The notes beneath the pieces are model-generated. The model saw nothing but the letters and a program-made list of their open reading frames with translations, made no database searches and was not told where the DNA came from. Shown here piece by piece: positions 35,901 through 47,130 of a stretch of 64,000 nucleotides of DNA. This DNA is from Adineta ricciae (lineage: Eukaryota > Rotifera > Eurotatoria > Adinetida > Adinetidae): positions 248,001 to 312,000 of the forward strand of contig CAJNOJ010000047.1 of NCBI GenBank assembly GCA_905250025.1. The letters are read 5' to 3'. A program made the position numbers and the translations under genes. Numbering within the stretch: the first letter of the stretch is position 1; each line of letters starts with the position of its first letter.

Positions 35901-38900
35901 TCGAAAAATGGAATCCATCATATTCATACAATCGCTTTTATCAACTGTGTGCGCCAAACTATTGTACTTATTCGAATAGAATGCGTGTTCGATCTATCGT
36001 CGAAGTATTCGTAACATTCATATCGACAATTGGCGGTCTTACTTTTGCGCTAAGTTTAATAGTACCATTAATCGTTAAATATATACACAGCGGCCTACAG
36101 GCTTTTATTCAAAAGCGAAGACAACAACAGGGTAATAATCAAATTATATACATAGAGTGAGAGAAATACAAAATCAGTAGTTTTCCTGTTTGAGGTGTGA
36201 ATTTAGATATATGTTTCGCCGAATTCCTCAGCATGGGCTTGAAAGACGTTTGTTCCTATGATATATCATTTTGTTTTATAGTTAAAATAATAAAGTATTG
36301 TTTTGTTTTGTTCCATTCAAAGTTCGTCGACGCGACTTTTCTCAACTAAAAACAACTGTGAAAAATGCCATCTCGATAGGCTACAGTTCTGCAATTAATC
36401 TCAACATTTTTTCACCACGAGATCTTGGCAGTAATACAGATCGGGTAACTGCCAAACATCTTGGTAAATGGGCAACACGTATTTACATTGTCTTATTCAT
36501 TATTGGATTGTCGATTCTGACTTTATACGCTGCTTTTACACCTCAAACTATCACGAAAATCTTCAACAAACCATCATTCACATCTTACAATCAACTCAAA
36601 CAACAATACGGAGATCAGCTCAAGTGTTCATGTTCAATCATTGCATCGAAATATGCTCAATTTACTCAGATCACGCCAGCATTTCATCAAGTAAGCTGCG
36701 ATCATACCTAAGCGCTCATCTTCGACCCAGTTCATTCTAGATATGTACAAGTTCATTTGTCTCAGATCAATGGCGAATGGATGTCACAGGTGATCTCAAT
36801 GCCAATCTTTCCACATATGGACGAACAGATTATCGGCGTTTTCTTCCCGCTCATCTGCAGTATCTACAAGGATTATGTTATCTGTCCATTCAGTCAATTG
36901 AAAACTCAATCGAACAGTTTCTCACTTCACTCTTCATCACAACTGAACTTTTGTCAAGCGAAAACTTTCATACACAACTCAATTTCTCAATTGAACAAAA
37001 GAGATCAGCTGCTCCCAAACCATTCATTCGTCTTTTGTCTCTCATGCGAAGTATCAATCACGGCAACGCATTCATCTCAACTTATGGAACAAATTTTGAA
37101 TATATCTCTCCTTGGTATTACACGACCACATCTTATCCTTATATTCCCAACCAGGCGATCATCTATGACAACAATTGCTCATGTGGAATGTATCCAGACT
37201 GTACCACTCAAGCCAATTTCCTCAAAGACAACTTCATTGTGTTGGGTAAGATCAAAGGTTTGAAGATGGGTTGTACACCAAGTGAATCTTTGCGTGCATC
37301 CACTCTTGAATGTTTCTATGATCAATCATGCATTGATATGATCAATTCCTATAAAAAGTCATCTAATTCATCCAATTCTTCAGTTCCATTGTCAATCGCA
37401 TCGAGTCGATTCTTCATGAACACGACTGTTGCCGAACTGATGAATGGGTTGTTTGTTGAACAATGGGTATCAACAATCAACTATTCATCCTACTTTGATC
37501 AGTGTTTACCCTTACTATGCACTTACACTTACAATGAACAGTTCAATGTGCTTTATTTGGTGACTGTATTGATTGGTCTTCAAGGTGGTTTGGCAATCGT
37601 TCTTCGATGGATTTGCCCAAAATCGATCCGAATCATGGCCAGTGTGCAACGAAACCGAAGAAATCGATTAAACAATGCTCAATCCAGCATATGTGACAAG
37701 TCAACAACCGTTCAAGTTATAAATGTTCAAGTCAATAGTTTGACGTCTAGTGTGAAACATCTGCCCACTATTCCATCCAAGTATGTATTCGTTTTTCTTT
37801 TACTGCACGTTCTGGGTAGACCTCTAGTTGTTCTGTTTAGGAAAACAGTTGAGTTATCAAATCGTCGATGTTTGAAAATCATTTTGGCATGTATACTGCT
37901 GTCGATTATTGTATCGGCTCTTGTTATTTTCTCGATCTACACAATTCGACAAGGTCGTGACAATGTTATTTCCACAAGTATGATATGTATTGTATTTCTG
38001 TGCATTTTGATAACACAAATCGAACTCATTGATGATTTCGCTGATTATGTTCACTTTTTGTTACTAGCATCTGCATCGTTTGTGATATCCAGTACTGTAT
38101 CGAGCACTACAACAACAACTACCACAACTACTACGACTACTACAACACACGGTAAATATCACAGACTCATGCTCATACGAATATGCTTCATTGTTCAAAA
38201 TGTTTGATTTCAATCATTAATACTTGAATTGCATTGTGGCTATTTCTTAGTGCCCATCTGCCAGCTGAACTTTCAACCAACAATCAAATATAGAAGCGGC
38301 GCTAGTACTGGTCTCAAGTCGCCTGTTGTTGCTGATTTCAATGGTGATCATCTAGTTGATATCGCATTTTTCAACTACTATACAAGCAGTATTCATGTAT
38401 TAGTTGGCGATGGAAAAGGAAATTACACAGCAGAGCTGAAAACGTATATAGGAACATTTACCACTTGGTATTTTAGTATGGCTGTTGCTGATTTTAACAA
38501 TGACAAACTACTTGACATCGTATTGACAAGTGAGAATCGAGCTTATGTGTACATGGTGTTTGGCAATGGTAATGGCACATTCCGATCATTGGTAACATTC
38601 TTTATGGGAAATGCAACGAACCTCCGAGGAGTCGTTGCCTACGATTTCAATGGTGACAATAACTCAGACATCGCTGTCTCTGCTCCAGGATTCAACATAA
38701 TAATTGTGTTGTTGGGTAATGGTGATGGAACATTTCGAAACAAGACTACATACTATGCGGGACGAAATGCTCAGCCATCATCGGTAGATTTAGGTGATTT
38801 CAATGGCGATGGGTATCAAGATATCTACTTTAACAATATTATGATCAGAAGCATTGGTGTTTTGCTCGGTAGAGGCGATGGTACGTTCGCTGATCAAGTA

Positions 38901-39374
38901 TCATCGTTCGCTGGTGGATCGTACTACCCATCCTACATTGCCACTGGTGATTTCAATGGCGACAATCGAGCAGATGTTGCGGTTTCTTACAGTGGGGGAA
39001 AAAGTGTTGGAGTTATTCTTGGATACGGCAACGGAACTATGGGCCCTGTTGTTAAATTTCCCACAGGGAATCGAACATACTACACTCGAATCACTGCAGG
39101 TGATTTCAACAATGATGGAATTTGGGATATTGTCGTTAATCCTATTACAAGATCCGTTGTATTTGTCTTAGTGGGATATGGAGATGGAAACTTTGACACT
39201 CAACTGGTGTTTTCCACTGGCTTGAGTGGTGGTTATAGCTGGGTTGTTCCTGCAGATTTTAATAACGATGGATGTCAGGATATTCTTGCTTCGGATGACG
39301 CAGCTGGTGCCGTATTCGTTTTGATGAACACCTGTGCATGTCAAAGAAATCGAACGATGTCGATGAACACATAG
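32942..39374 (+). CDS. Large membrane protein: three tandem two-TM cysteine modules plus seven FG-GAP repeats
   Basis: Eleven exons: 32942-33119, 33187-33479, 33598-34173, 34226-34532, 34584-34721, 34813-35420, 35516-36131, 36323-36690, 36741-37780, 37841-38151, 38251-39374; summed length 5559 nt, 1852 residues. Residues ~45-450, ~480-905 and ~905-1374 are three copies of one module: TM helix; an ectodomain starting with a Cys signature (LVCPCSTIELPH, LRCPCSSTTIPY, LKCSCSIIASKY) then H-x-x-C-[ST]-S; N-glycosylation sites; a CAPxxCxY[TS]-type motif; and a second TM with GG (SLYGGLIIIL, STIGGLTFAL, GLQGGLAIVL). A further TM, a poly-Thr linker (~1460-1475) and an FG-GAP domain follow. I do not recognise the module as a named family. 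Whether all of it is one transcript is not proven. Confidence 0.75.
38100..38150 (+). repeat. Poly-threonine coding repeat (ACA/ACT/ACG)n
   Basis: A run of threonine codons of mixed synonymous form encodes the linker between the last TM helix and the FG-GAP domain. Codon mixing means it is selected at protein level or is an old repeat. Confidence 0.85.
38290..39350 (+). other. Seven FG-GAP/VCBS repeats (beta-propeller domain)
   Basis: Seven Ca2+-loop motifs are visible: DFNGDHLVD, DFNNDKLLD, DFNGDNNSD, DFNGDGYQD, DFNGDNRAD, DFNNDGIWD and DFNNDGCQD, each followed by a [VI]-x-[VL]-L-x-G-x-G-x-G-x-[FM] strand. Seven copies match a complete seven-bladed propeller as in integrin alpha heads. It sits at the extracellular C-terminus. 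Confidence 0.9.
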
Positions 39375-39558
39375 GTTAGTCGTCAGCTATCTGCTAAACA
39401 TGTTTGTTTGGGAAATGTCATTTAAAATACATTGATGAAATGACTCTTGTCGTATCGTGTCGTAGTTTCGTTTTCAACTATCGTAATTCTCATTGACAAT
39501 TTCAATTTTATGCTTTGACCTACCGTGATATACTGCCACTTTTGCTTATAGATTGCCA

Positions 39559-39564
39559 AATAAA
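39559..39564 (+). terminator. Possible polyadenylation signal of the FG-GAP gene
   Basis: AATAAA about 185 nt after the stop; the nearest canonical hexamer seen. Confidence 0.3.
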
Positions 39565-40110
39565 TGTCGTACTAAAACTAAAGATTCAAAATCTGCATTC
39601 CCAATCACGAAATGGTGTACGTGTTTCTTTCTATGTTTCCATGATCATGTCGCATCTAATTCCAACTCTGCGGCAAGAGTGATCGGCACTAGGCTATTAC
39701 ACATTACTCATCTCATATCGACTACTAAGGTGATTCACTCGTGGTTTTATTAATTACTTATAATGTATGCAAGGAGGAAAAATGAGATTTCATTTCTGTA
39801 GCGTCGCTTTCCTACCTTGACTGCATGTTATATTCGAACTCATGAATCAGAAGACTTGATTATTTCTACAAAGATTTGTATTTTCATTATTAGAAAAGCG
39901 CTTGACAAATTTTAATCAACCTTAGATAAAAATTAAAATGACCAAAAATTGTTAAATTTACTCTAAAGCGATAAAATAATCGATGCACCTTGCTTGTCTA
40001 TGTTATATATATATATAAGCATATTATGAGCTTAGAGATGTTTAACTTTTCGAATTATTCGCTACGAAAAGAAAAAGAACATTCAAATGCAATATATTCT
40101 GCACAAATCT
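39565..40110. other. Convergent 3' spacer
   Basis: AT-rich spacer between the FG-GAP gene and TRPM, with a short (TA)n run near 40003-40016. No gene recognised. Confidence 0.45.
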
Positions 40111-43100
40111 TTACTTTCGACGTATTGGAAAGAAATTTAGGAGTGGCAATTGCATGTCTTCGTTATTAGTTGCTGACTGGCGACGACCATCGTCAAGTAA
40201 TGAATCTGGTCGAAAATATCGTTTGCCTTGATCATTATTGCCGGATAATTCATCAACTAATTAGCATCAAAAGAGAAAGAAAGAAATATTTGGTTGAGTT
40301 AAGAAAATCAAGTAAATCATTCATTCATACATGAATCATCTGGATCAAAACGGCGTCGTTCAGGCATTCGGATACGATCACCACCAAGTGCTTTCAAACC
40401 ATCCATCAAACAATCAAGATATTCGAGCATTTGAGTTTGCTAAATCGCAATTATGATTATTTAGCTGAAGGAGTACAATTTCATCTAATCTTACCTGATT
40501 ATTCAACAATTGCGAACGATTTTCCAGTATTCGAATTCGATTGAGGATGTTTTCATGAGGTGATTGACTAAATATGACAACAATTGCAAGCAATGGACAA
40601 AGGATCGCAAGATTTTCTACTTTCGGTCATCATCAATATCACTTTCATCAACTAACTTTCTGCCCATTTTCGTATAATTGTAATAAACTTCATCTCCTAA
40701 TGCATCCTCGGCAATTTCAATCGTAGTCGCAGTTTTCTCATCGAGCATAATCTCTGTGCGTAGACAAATGAATATACACAATGAAATTCTTCTTGATCTC
40801 TTCTTACTGTATTTAGTTCGATTGGTGTGTTGTGCATATTTTTCTTTGAGCCATGTTGATCTGATGCATGGCGAGAGCGCGTATAACGCTAGACGCCAAA
40901 TATGTGAGAAAACAATGAATGGAGGTGGTAACGAAGGACGAGAGAGATATTCGCATATGAGTGAATATCTTTGAAATTTCCAAATACGATCAGTATCATT
41001 TTGAAGACGATCGAAAGTGTTACTAAATACGACATGACACATTGAAATCGATGAGATCTGAACAAAGTTCAATGTTCTTAAAATACCTGAACATTGCAAT
41101 GAGTAGATTGACCAGAAGTATACTGACAATGGCCATATAAATAACCAACAAGATAAAAACAGCATAACCATTCGGACTATAGTTATCTAAAGAAAAAAAG
41201 TTGATAATTTTTTTTATTTCTACAAAAGATATTTCATTATTTTCTTACGCTCGAACGTGTCTAAAGCATTTAGTTCTCCAAACATTTGCCAATAAGCAAG
41301 ATTAAGAATTTCACGAGGTAGATGCCAACTGAAATCTTTAGTACCATACAATAGACTATAAGATGAGACCCCAAAGCCCAGAATAAATACTGTTAACATC
41401 AGCATAAAAAATTTCAAATCATGTGCCTCAAATAACAAACAGAGAATCATTTTGGATGAAAGAAATTTGAACGTCGCTAATTTACCATTTCTCCGATCAT
41501 CACTAATTTCGGTCCGAGTCGTTTCACAGCAGCGAAAATATCAAGCGAACGAATAAACCATAGTGTGAGATCAACGGATAGGACAATTCGTGCAGCACAA
41601 AAGCACTCAGATCCGGGAAGAAACCGAAGGGCAAAAGCGACGTAAAATAGAAAAATAGCAATCACATCTAATTGGTTCCAAAACGTTTGAAAATATGCGG
41701 TTATTGCATTGCGTATTGTCTTGGCTTCTGTTGAAAAGAACTACAAAAAAAAACTATATTGAAAATACATGATCAATTTTGAATGTTGTACTTGTCGAAT
41801 TTCCTCGCACAATAATGTGAAGATCCATCCAGCTAATATCAATTCTGATATAGCTGGTCGATCACGTTTATGAAGTTCGTTTGTCGGTGTATTAACTGAC
41901 GCATTGGGTTGATTGCTGCTTTGACTGAAAATTCGTTCAGGTTCGTTGGCAGGTGCACACACATCCGATTGAAATTCGTATAGAGGAAAAAAATCGCATA
42001 GGATCACGTAGGAGAACAGAAATAGAAAGACAATGTGAAAATACTAAAAAGAAAATCATTTGTTCTCTTGATTTTACCAGATCGTATATAATCTGTATAC
42101 TTACTAGACTATATAAATATTTAACAATTGGTGCACGTATGAATTTAAGAATATTTCTGAAGTATCGAAAAACTTTTGTTCGAAACCTAAAATAAGATAA
42201 AAGGACGTTTTTTTGTAGAGAATTTCTCTCCAATCTTCTTACGTTAGTAGTCGATTAGTTTCAAGAATCAGCTGAAAAATGTTAGTAGCTAATCATTAGC
42301 GTTGCCTTTTTACTTTTCACAACAGCCGATATCGACAAATTCGATAGGAATATTGTCCACAAGAGGAATATCATGCATTAATCTCAAATTAATACCATCA
42401 TCGTGTCTAGAAACCATCGTAATAAACTAATACATGTATTTTCAAGTGTTTGGCGTACCTTTCCGTTGAGTGTCTCGATGTGCATTGCGCCTTATTTTGT
42501 GATACTTGTGATTTACGAAGCGAGTGCTAAATACGTGCAATATTATATTCGAGATGAGAACAAGTCACAAAGAACCTACATCAAGGTATGATGTTTGATC
42601 ATTCGTTTTAACTAGCTCATCATGATAACGAAGAGTGCCGCTATACCAAATCGTAACTGTCGAGAAAATAATGGCCGTATGAGTTTCTCGTTGATCGATA
42701 TATCCAAACCTATATCGCATATTTCAAAAAATGTTCAGTTGAAATATTAATATCAACAAACCAAATATTGTTCAAAACGTCTTGAACAGCACGTTGTGCA
42801 ATGAATTGTTTTGCTTCGGCTGATATTGCCAAATCTAACCATGTAACATTTCCATACGCTGGTATTTGTCGTATAATTGCCTTTGTACATGCACGAGTAT
42901 TGGCTTGGTAGAATCTATCGAGAATTTGTACAGCTAAATTTTCAAACTCATCGGCAGATTGAGAATAACTACTATCATTTGTTTTGCGAGCACGTTTTCT
43001 GTAAATCAACGCTGCGAACAATGCCGCGCCTCAAAACAAAATTTTCCTCGATATATTGAGCTTAGAAAAAAGTTGTTTATTACAGATTTTATTTTTACCA

Positions 43101-45683
43101 CGAGACCAAAACAGTAAATTGAATTCCCGTCGGCCGGTGATCACTGACCAAAGGAAAAGTTCTTTGTCAACATCCATGTGACTGTCGGTATGACCATTTA
43201 GAACTATAACGAAAACGGACATTCCAATACAATCGAACGGATAAAACTGAAGAAAAACTTTACGGTCGGTTCGTAAGTTGTCAGATGTTTCGGCTTCTGT
43301 GTCAACATGATAGTGTCGACCTGTCCATGACGATACGCAACACGAACATGGTTCCTTGTCAACTTGAGAATCTGATCGTGTATATGCTGATAATCTCCTT
43401 GAATGTATTGCAGCTTCAACTTCGAAAGAGTCACCTATCAACGGTTGAATTATATCTCGATAGACTGCTCGTAAACGATCGCCAGAAATCGAAGCGAAAT
43501 CATAAGGCTACAAAGAAGAACGAAGACGCAATGACAGACGCCTCGTTTGAACAATTTACTTCGTCTAACGTATGTTCATAGAGTAATGGTAATTTGTCGT
43601 TATTGCGAAATACATCAGTTAAGGAGAAATCGTGATCAAGAAATAACTTGACGAATTCAATTTGGTTTCGTTGGAGTGCTTCTTCGAACATATCATTTAG
43701 ATTAATTTTCTAAATAATAAAAGTTTTGAAATCGATTCTCGTGTTTCATATAGGAGTGTTCTCACATCCCAATCTCGGGTGTTTTTCATAATGTAATGTC
43801 TTGCTATATCAGCACGATTCCACTCCAAAGCTAAATGAAATTGTTCACGTTTTCGCTGATTGCTCGTCTTGCTCAAATCCGAGCCGGATGTTGCTAGACA
43901 AAGAAAAAGAATAATGTTAATCAGTAAGAAGTTATGCGCGGACTTCCATACCGTTTAACAAAGCTTGTAATATGGCAAGATCAATATCAGGTTCAACGGA
44001 ATTACGGGCGGTAAGACTAACGATATTCAAAAATATCTTTCGCGTATCAATACATTCATAAACTAGCTCGAAATAATCCGTGTTGTCCACTCTCGGCGGT
44101 ACCGGATCACCGGTCGTCACAGTGCCTCGCCGTGCTGATCGTGCATTACCAGCAATGGATGGATCAATTCCACCATTGATTCCACGAATTTCGTCTCGGA
44201 GGTCTTCACGAAGTTTATTTTTGATTTCATCGTATCGTCGCAGTATAGTGCCTGGATCTGCACTAGAGTTCCAGCACAATGAGTTGAACGATGAGAGAAA
44301 GAAGAAAAAACATTTACTTAGAAGTATCTTCATAGAGCTCTAGTTGTTGATGATATTCATTGTACAGATGAAGTGCTTTGGCAAATAAATCACAACAACG
44401 ACCAGTTCCTTCGAAAAATACCGCTGGAATATTATTTTGAACAACGGCTTCATGGACTAAAATCAAGTTTGCGTAGTTATTCATCGTGTACTGTTTGATA
44501 TACGATATTCCTACCTGTCCGAACAGTATTTGGACCGCCTTCGACAACGAGAAGAACAACGGGTACTGGATCTGTATTTTCGAGAACATGCTAAAGATTT
44601 GTTTAAACAAGTGAGAACGTACCAGAGTGTTCTGGACGTAAAGATGTTGTTTTTGTTAAACTTGCGTATGGATTGCTCGGGCTAGATGCAGGCCGTGTTG
44701 CAAAAAAGCCACCTGATATCGCTTGCTCAAGTCGAGCACGAAAAGTAATTTCACGCCCATATTTTCGTTCGCTTCCATCATCAACGAAGATAAATTCAGT
44801 ATGGTTAGGTTCGAGTGGCGCTTCGCCTTTCTGTTCGCCACGCGATTTGCTATAATGAACATTTGCTCCATGCACATCTAATTGTTGAAAACCTGATACA
44901 CAACCCCATGTAGCAATGCCCTAATATTCGTTTTTTGTTGTTGAAAAGATTCTTCCGATAAAGTGGTGAATTTCGTACTTACAATCAAATGGATCGGACG
45001 AAACCGATCCGGATTGATCTGAACAATTTCGCCGACAAGCTTCATGATTCCCGTATTCATTCCTCCGGTTATAATCCAAGCACCTTAGAATAGGAGCAAA
45101 CTGGTCAACTGAAATCGTAATTTCACGAAAGTGACAGTCCATACCTGTTGTTCGAGCTACTTTCGAAAGACCACGTCGAAATGCTCTCAGTAGTTTCGGT
45201 TTCATATGATAATCTTTTGCACCGCCCGTTATCGATATGACCAATGATGGTCTCTAAAGAACGCAAAAATCCAAATTTACATTTTCAAATAAGAAAACCT
45301 ACCTTCCCACACCACTGTTTAATGAGCAATTCTTTAACATGCATGACAGAAGCATCCGGTGGAACACGAATAAATTCCGCTCGATTTGATTTGTTATCAG
45401 CAACTGTTAAAAGATAATAAACTTGAGTTTATGCATGAAAGTATAATCTCTCAATCTTACAAGTAATCGTTCCATGTGATTTCACTCCAATAGCTTTATG
45501 TATCTATACCCAAAGGCAATTATAATCAATCTAATATTATATTGACTTCATTCTTAGTCTTACTTGATTACTGTCGTGATGATGGTTTGCAGGTACGAAG
45601 GTCGTTAAAATTTTATTCACATTTTCAAACAGAAGATTCGATGTCGGCTGACTCGTTGCGGGAGAATCCGAAGGATCAAGCAT
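40111..45683 (-). CDS. TRPM-family cation channel without C-terminal enzyme domain
   Basis: Many exons; ATG at 45683 (MLDPSDSPATSQPTS), stop at 40111-40113. TRPM channels are tetrameric Ca2+-permeable or monovalent cation channels. The N-terminal SLOG-like homology region shows SLVISITGGAKDYHMKP, GAWIITGGMNTGIMKLVGE and VVLLVVEGGPNTV (44.4-45.3 kb). Helical MHR repeats follow (42.7-44.3 kb). The TM region is at 41.1-42.3 kb; the pore segment near 41.3 kb is NLAYWQMFGELNALDTFE, with the FGE filter-like triplet. After S6 comes the TRP segment WKFQRYSLICEYLSRPSLPPPFI (in part) and SHIWRLA. The C-terminus carries a heptad-like coiled coil (NILNRIRILENRSQLLNNQ) then ends. No NUDT9-H or alpha-kinase domain follows, so it is not TRPM2- or TRPM6/7-like in its tail. 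Exact subfamily not assigned. Confidence 0.92.
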
Positions 45684-45897
45684 ATTTATAAAAAAAAATT
45701 TATGACAAATATTAAGTGATGATATGCTTCATCAATTTCACGCTGTATCATCTTATTTCGATATGAGTTTCATCAATATCAACCAATTGTTCGTTTTGTA
45801 CAAGTGAACCAATCAGAATTAAAGTAGATGAATCATCCGCTTCTTAGGTAAGGAAAATAAAACCATCAGTCTGTCTTTCATCACACTACGAATAACA

Positions 45898-46222
45898 ATG
45901 AGTTCTACAACAAAAAAATTTCGTGAATTTATGGCTGAACCCATCGGTGAGAAGGGAATTCGAGATGTTCCTGGTATCGGCGATGTTCTCGGAACAAAAT
46001 TAGCCGAAGCTGGTTATGAAAAAGTCTGTTTTCACTGAAACGTACAATGATTCTCATTGACGTCATTTCTTTTAGGCATATACTCTATTCGGCAAATACT
46101 TATTATTAAACAAAGACGTTGAACAGTTTCAAGACTGGATTCAAACCCAATGTGGTGCGAATAGTCATCAGGCTAAAACAGCTGCACAAGCACTTTCCGA
46201 CTGGGCTGAAGCGTTTATTTGA
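45898..46222 (+). CDS. BANF1: Barrier-to-autointegration factor, copy A
   Basis: Two exons: 45898-46023 and 46076-46222; 90 residues, human BANF1 is 89. BAF dimers bind double-stranded DNA and LEM proteins and help rebuild the nuclear envelope. The sequence begins KKFREFMAEPIGEK (family: KHRDFVAEPMGEK), has the helix-hairpin-helix VPGIGDVLGTKL, then AYTLFGKYLLL and CGANSHQAK. The donor (GTCTGT) is atypical but the join after GYEK keeps frame and matches the intron site in copy B. Confidence 0.93.
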
Positions 46223-46270
46223 GAAACTTGTATCGATATTTCATAATTTGGTCTTATCTTTTTATTTTGG

Positions 46271-46276
46271 AATAAA
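46271..46276 (+). terminator. Polyadenylation signal, BAF copy A
   Basis: AATAAA 49 nt after the stop codon. Confidence 0.55.
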
Positions 46277-46327
46277 GTAAACATGAAACATATTTTTGAT
46301 CAAATTCTAGATTGAATTTTCCTAACA

Positions 46328-46654
46328 ATGTCATCGTCGACATCACAAAAATTTCGAGATTTCACCGGTGAACCTTTGAAAGATAAAGATATATGTGAAG
46401 TACCTGGTTTAGGACCAAAGCTAGCAAAGAATTTAGAAGAAAATGGAATCAAGAAAGTATGTAAACCTTCAGCGAGTACAATTGGAAATGAAATTGTTTA
46501 CTTCTAGGCGTATGAACTATTAGGAATCTATTTGACTTTACTAAAAAACAAGGATTACTTCGAACTGTGGATTCGTGACAATGCCGGTGCCAATCGTCAT
46601 CAAGCAAAACAGTGTTCGGATGCTATCGATGCATTCTGTTCGCAATTCTTATAA
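46328..46654 (+). CDS. Barrier-to-autointegration factor, copy B
   Basis: Two exons: 46328-46456 and 46508-46654; 91 residues. It starts 105 nt after the stop of copy A, in the same orientation, with the intron at the homologous place (after GIKK). By hand alignment 41 of 90 positions are identical to copy A. It keeps the HhH core VPGLGPKLAKNL, AYELLGIYL and GANRHQAK, but loses the MGEK/IGEK N-terminal motif (has LKDKD). Divergence suggests an old tandem duplicate with possibly altered DNA or phosphoregulation; inference. Confidence 0.9.
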
Positions 46655-46704
46655 ACAAACACTACTTTTTATTTTTCGCAGCATATACATATGATCTTAA
46701 AAAC

Positions 46705-46710
46705 AATAAA
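46705..46710 (+). terminator. Polyadenylation signal, BAF copy B
   Basis: AATAAA 50 nt after the stop codon. Confidence 0.5.
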
Positions 46711-47130
46711 ACCTTTATATCGATTATTTGTAAAGTTCTTCTCTAGAGAACGAGGATCGAACGACGCAATTTTCTATCCCTACCGCAAATAAAGATTACG
46801 GTGAAAAAGGCATAGTGCGATTGTATTCTCGACATTTACGTTCTGTTTTTGAAGTAATGTGTCGATGCACTATTCATGTACAAATCGCTTATTTTCATAC
46901 CTTTAATCAACTTTCCCGTTTTGTAGTCATTTGTATATTTGTGTGAATAATTTTCAATCAATTTTTCCTTTGGACATCGATGAAATGAATCATATTATAG
47001 TGCTGAGTGGGTAACAGCTCGTCATCAATTTAATGACAGTTTGATAGTTCTATTATGTTGCTCTTTCGAGCACGAAATAAAAACCAGGCGGCACCTGAAA
47101 AGACGGTATATATAGTCAAACTACGACAAC
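46711..47130. other. Intergenic with TATA-like element near its end
   Basis: About 420 nt; contains TATATATA at 47107-47114. Because this is only ~17 nt before the ATG at 47131, a TATA-driven start would fall at or after that ATG and favour the next in-frame ATG at 47152. Confidence 0.4.
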
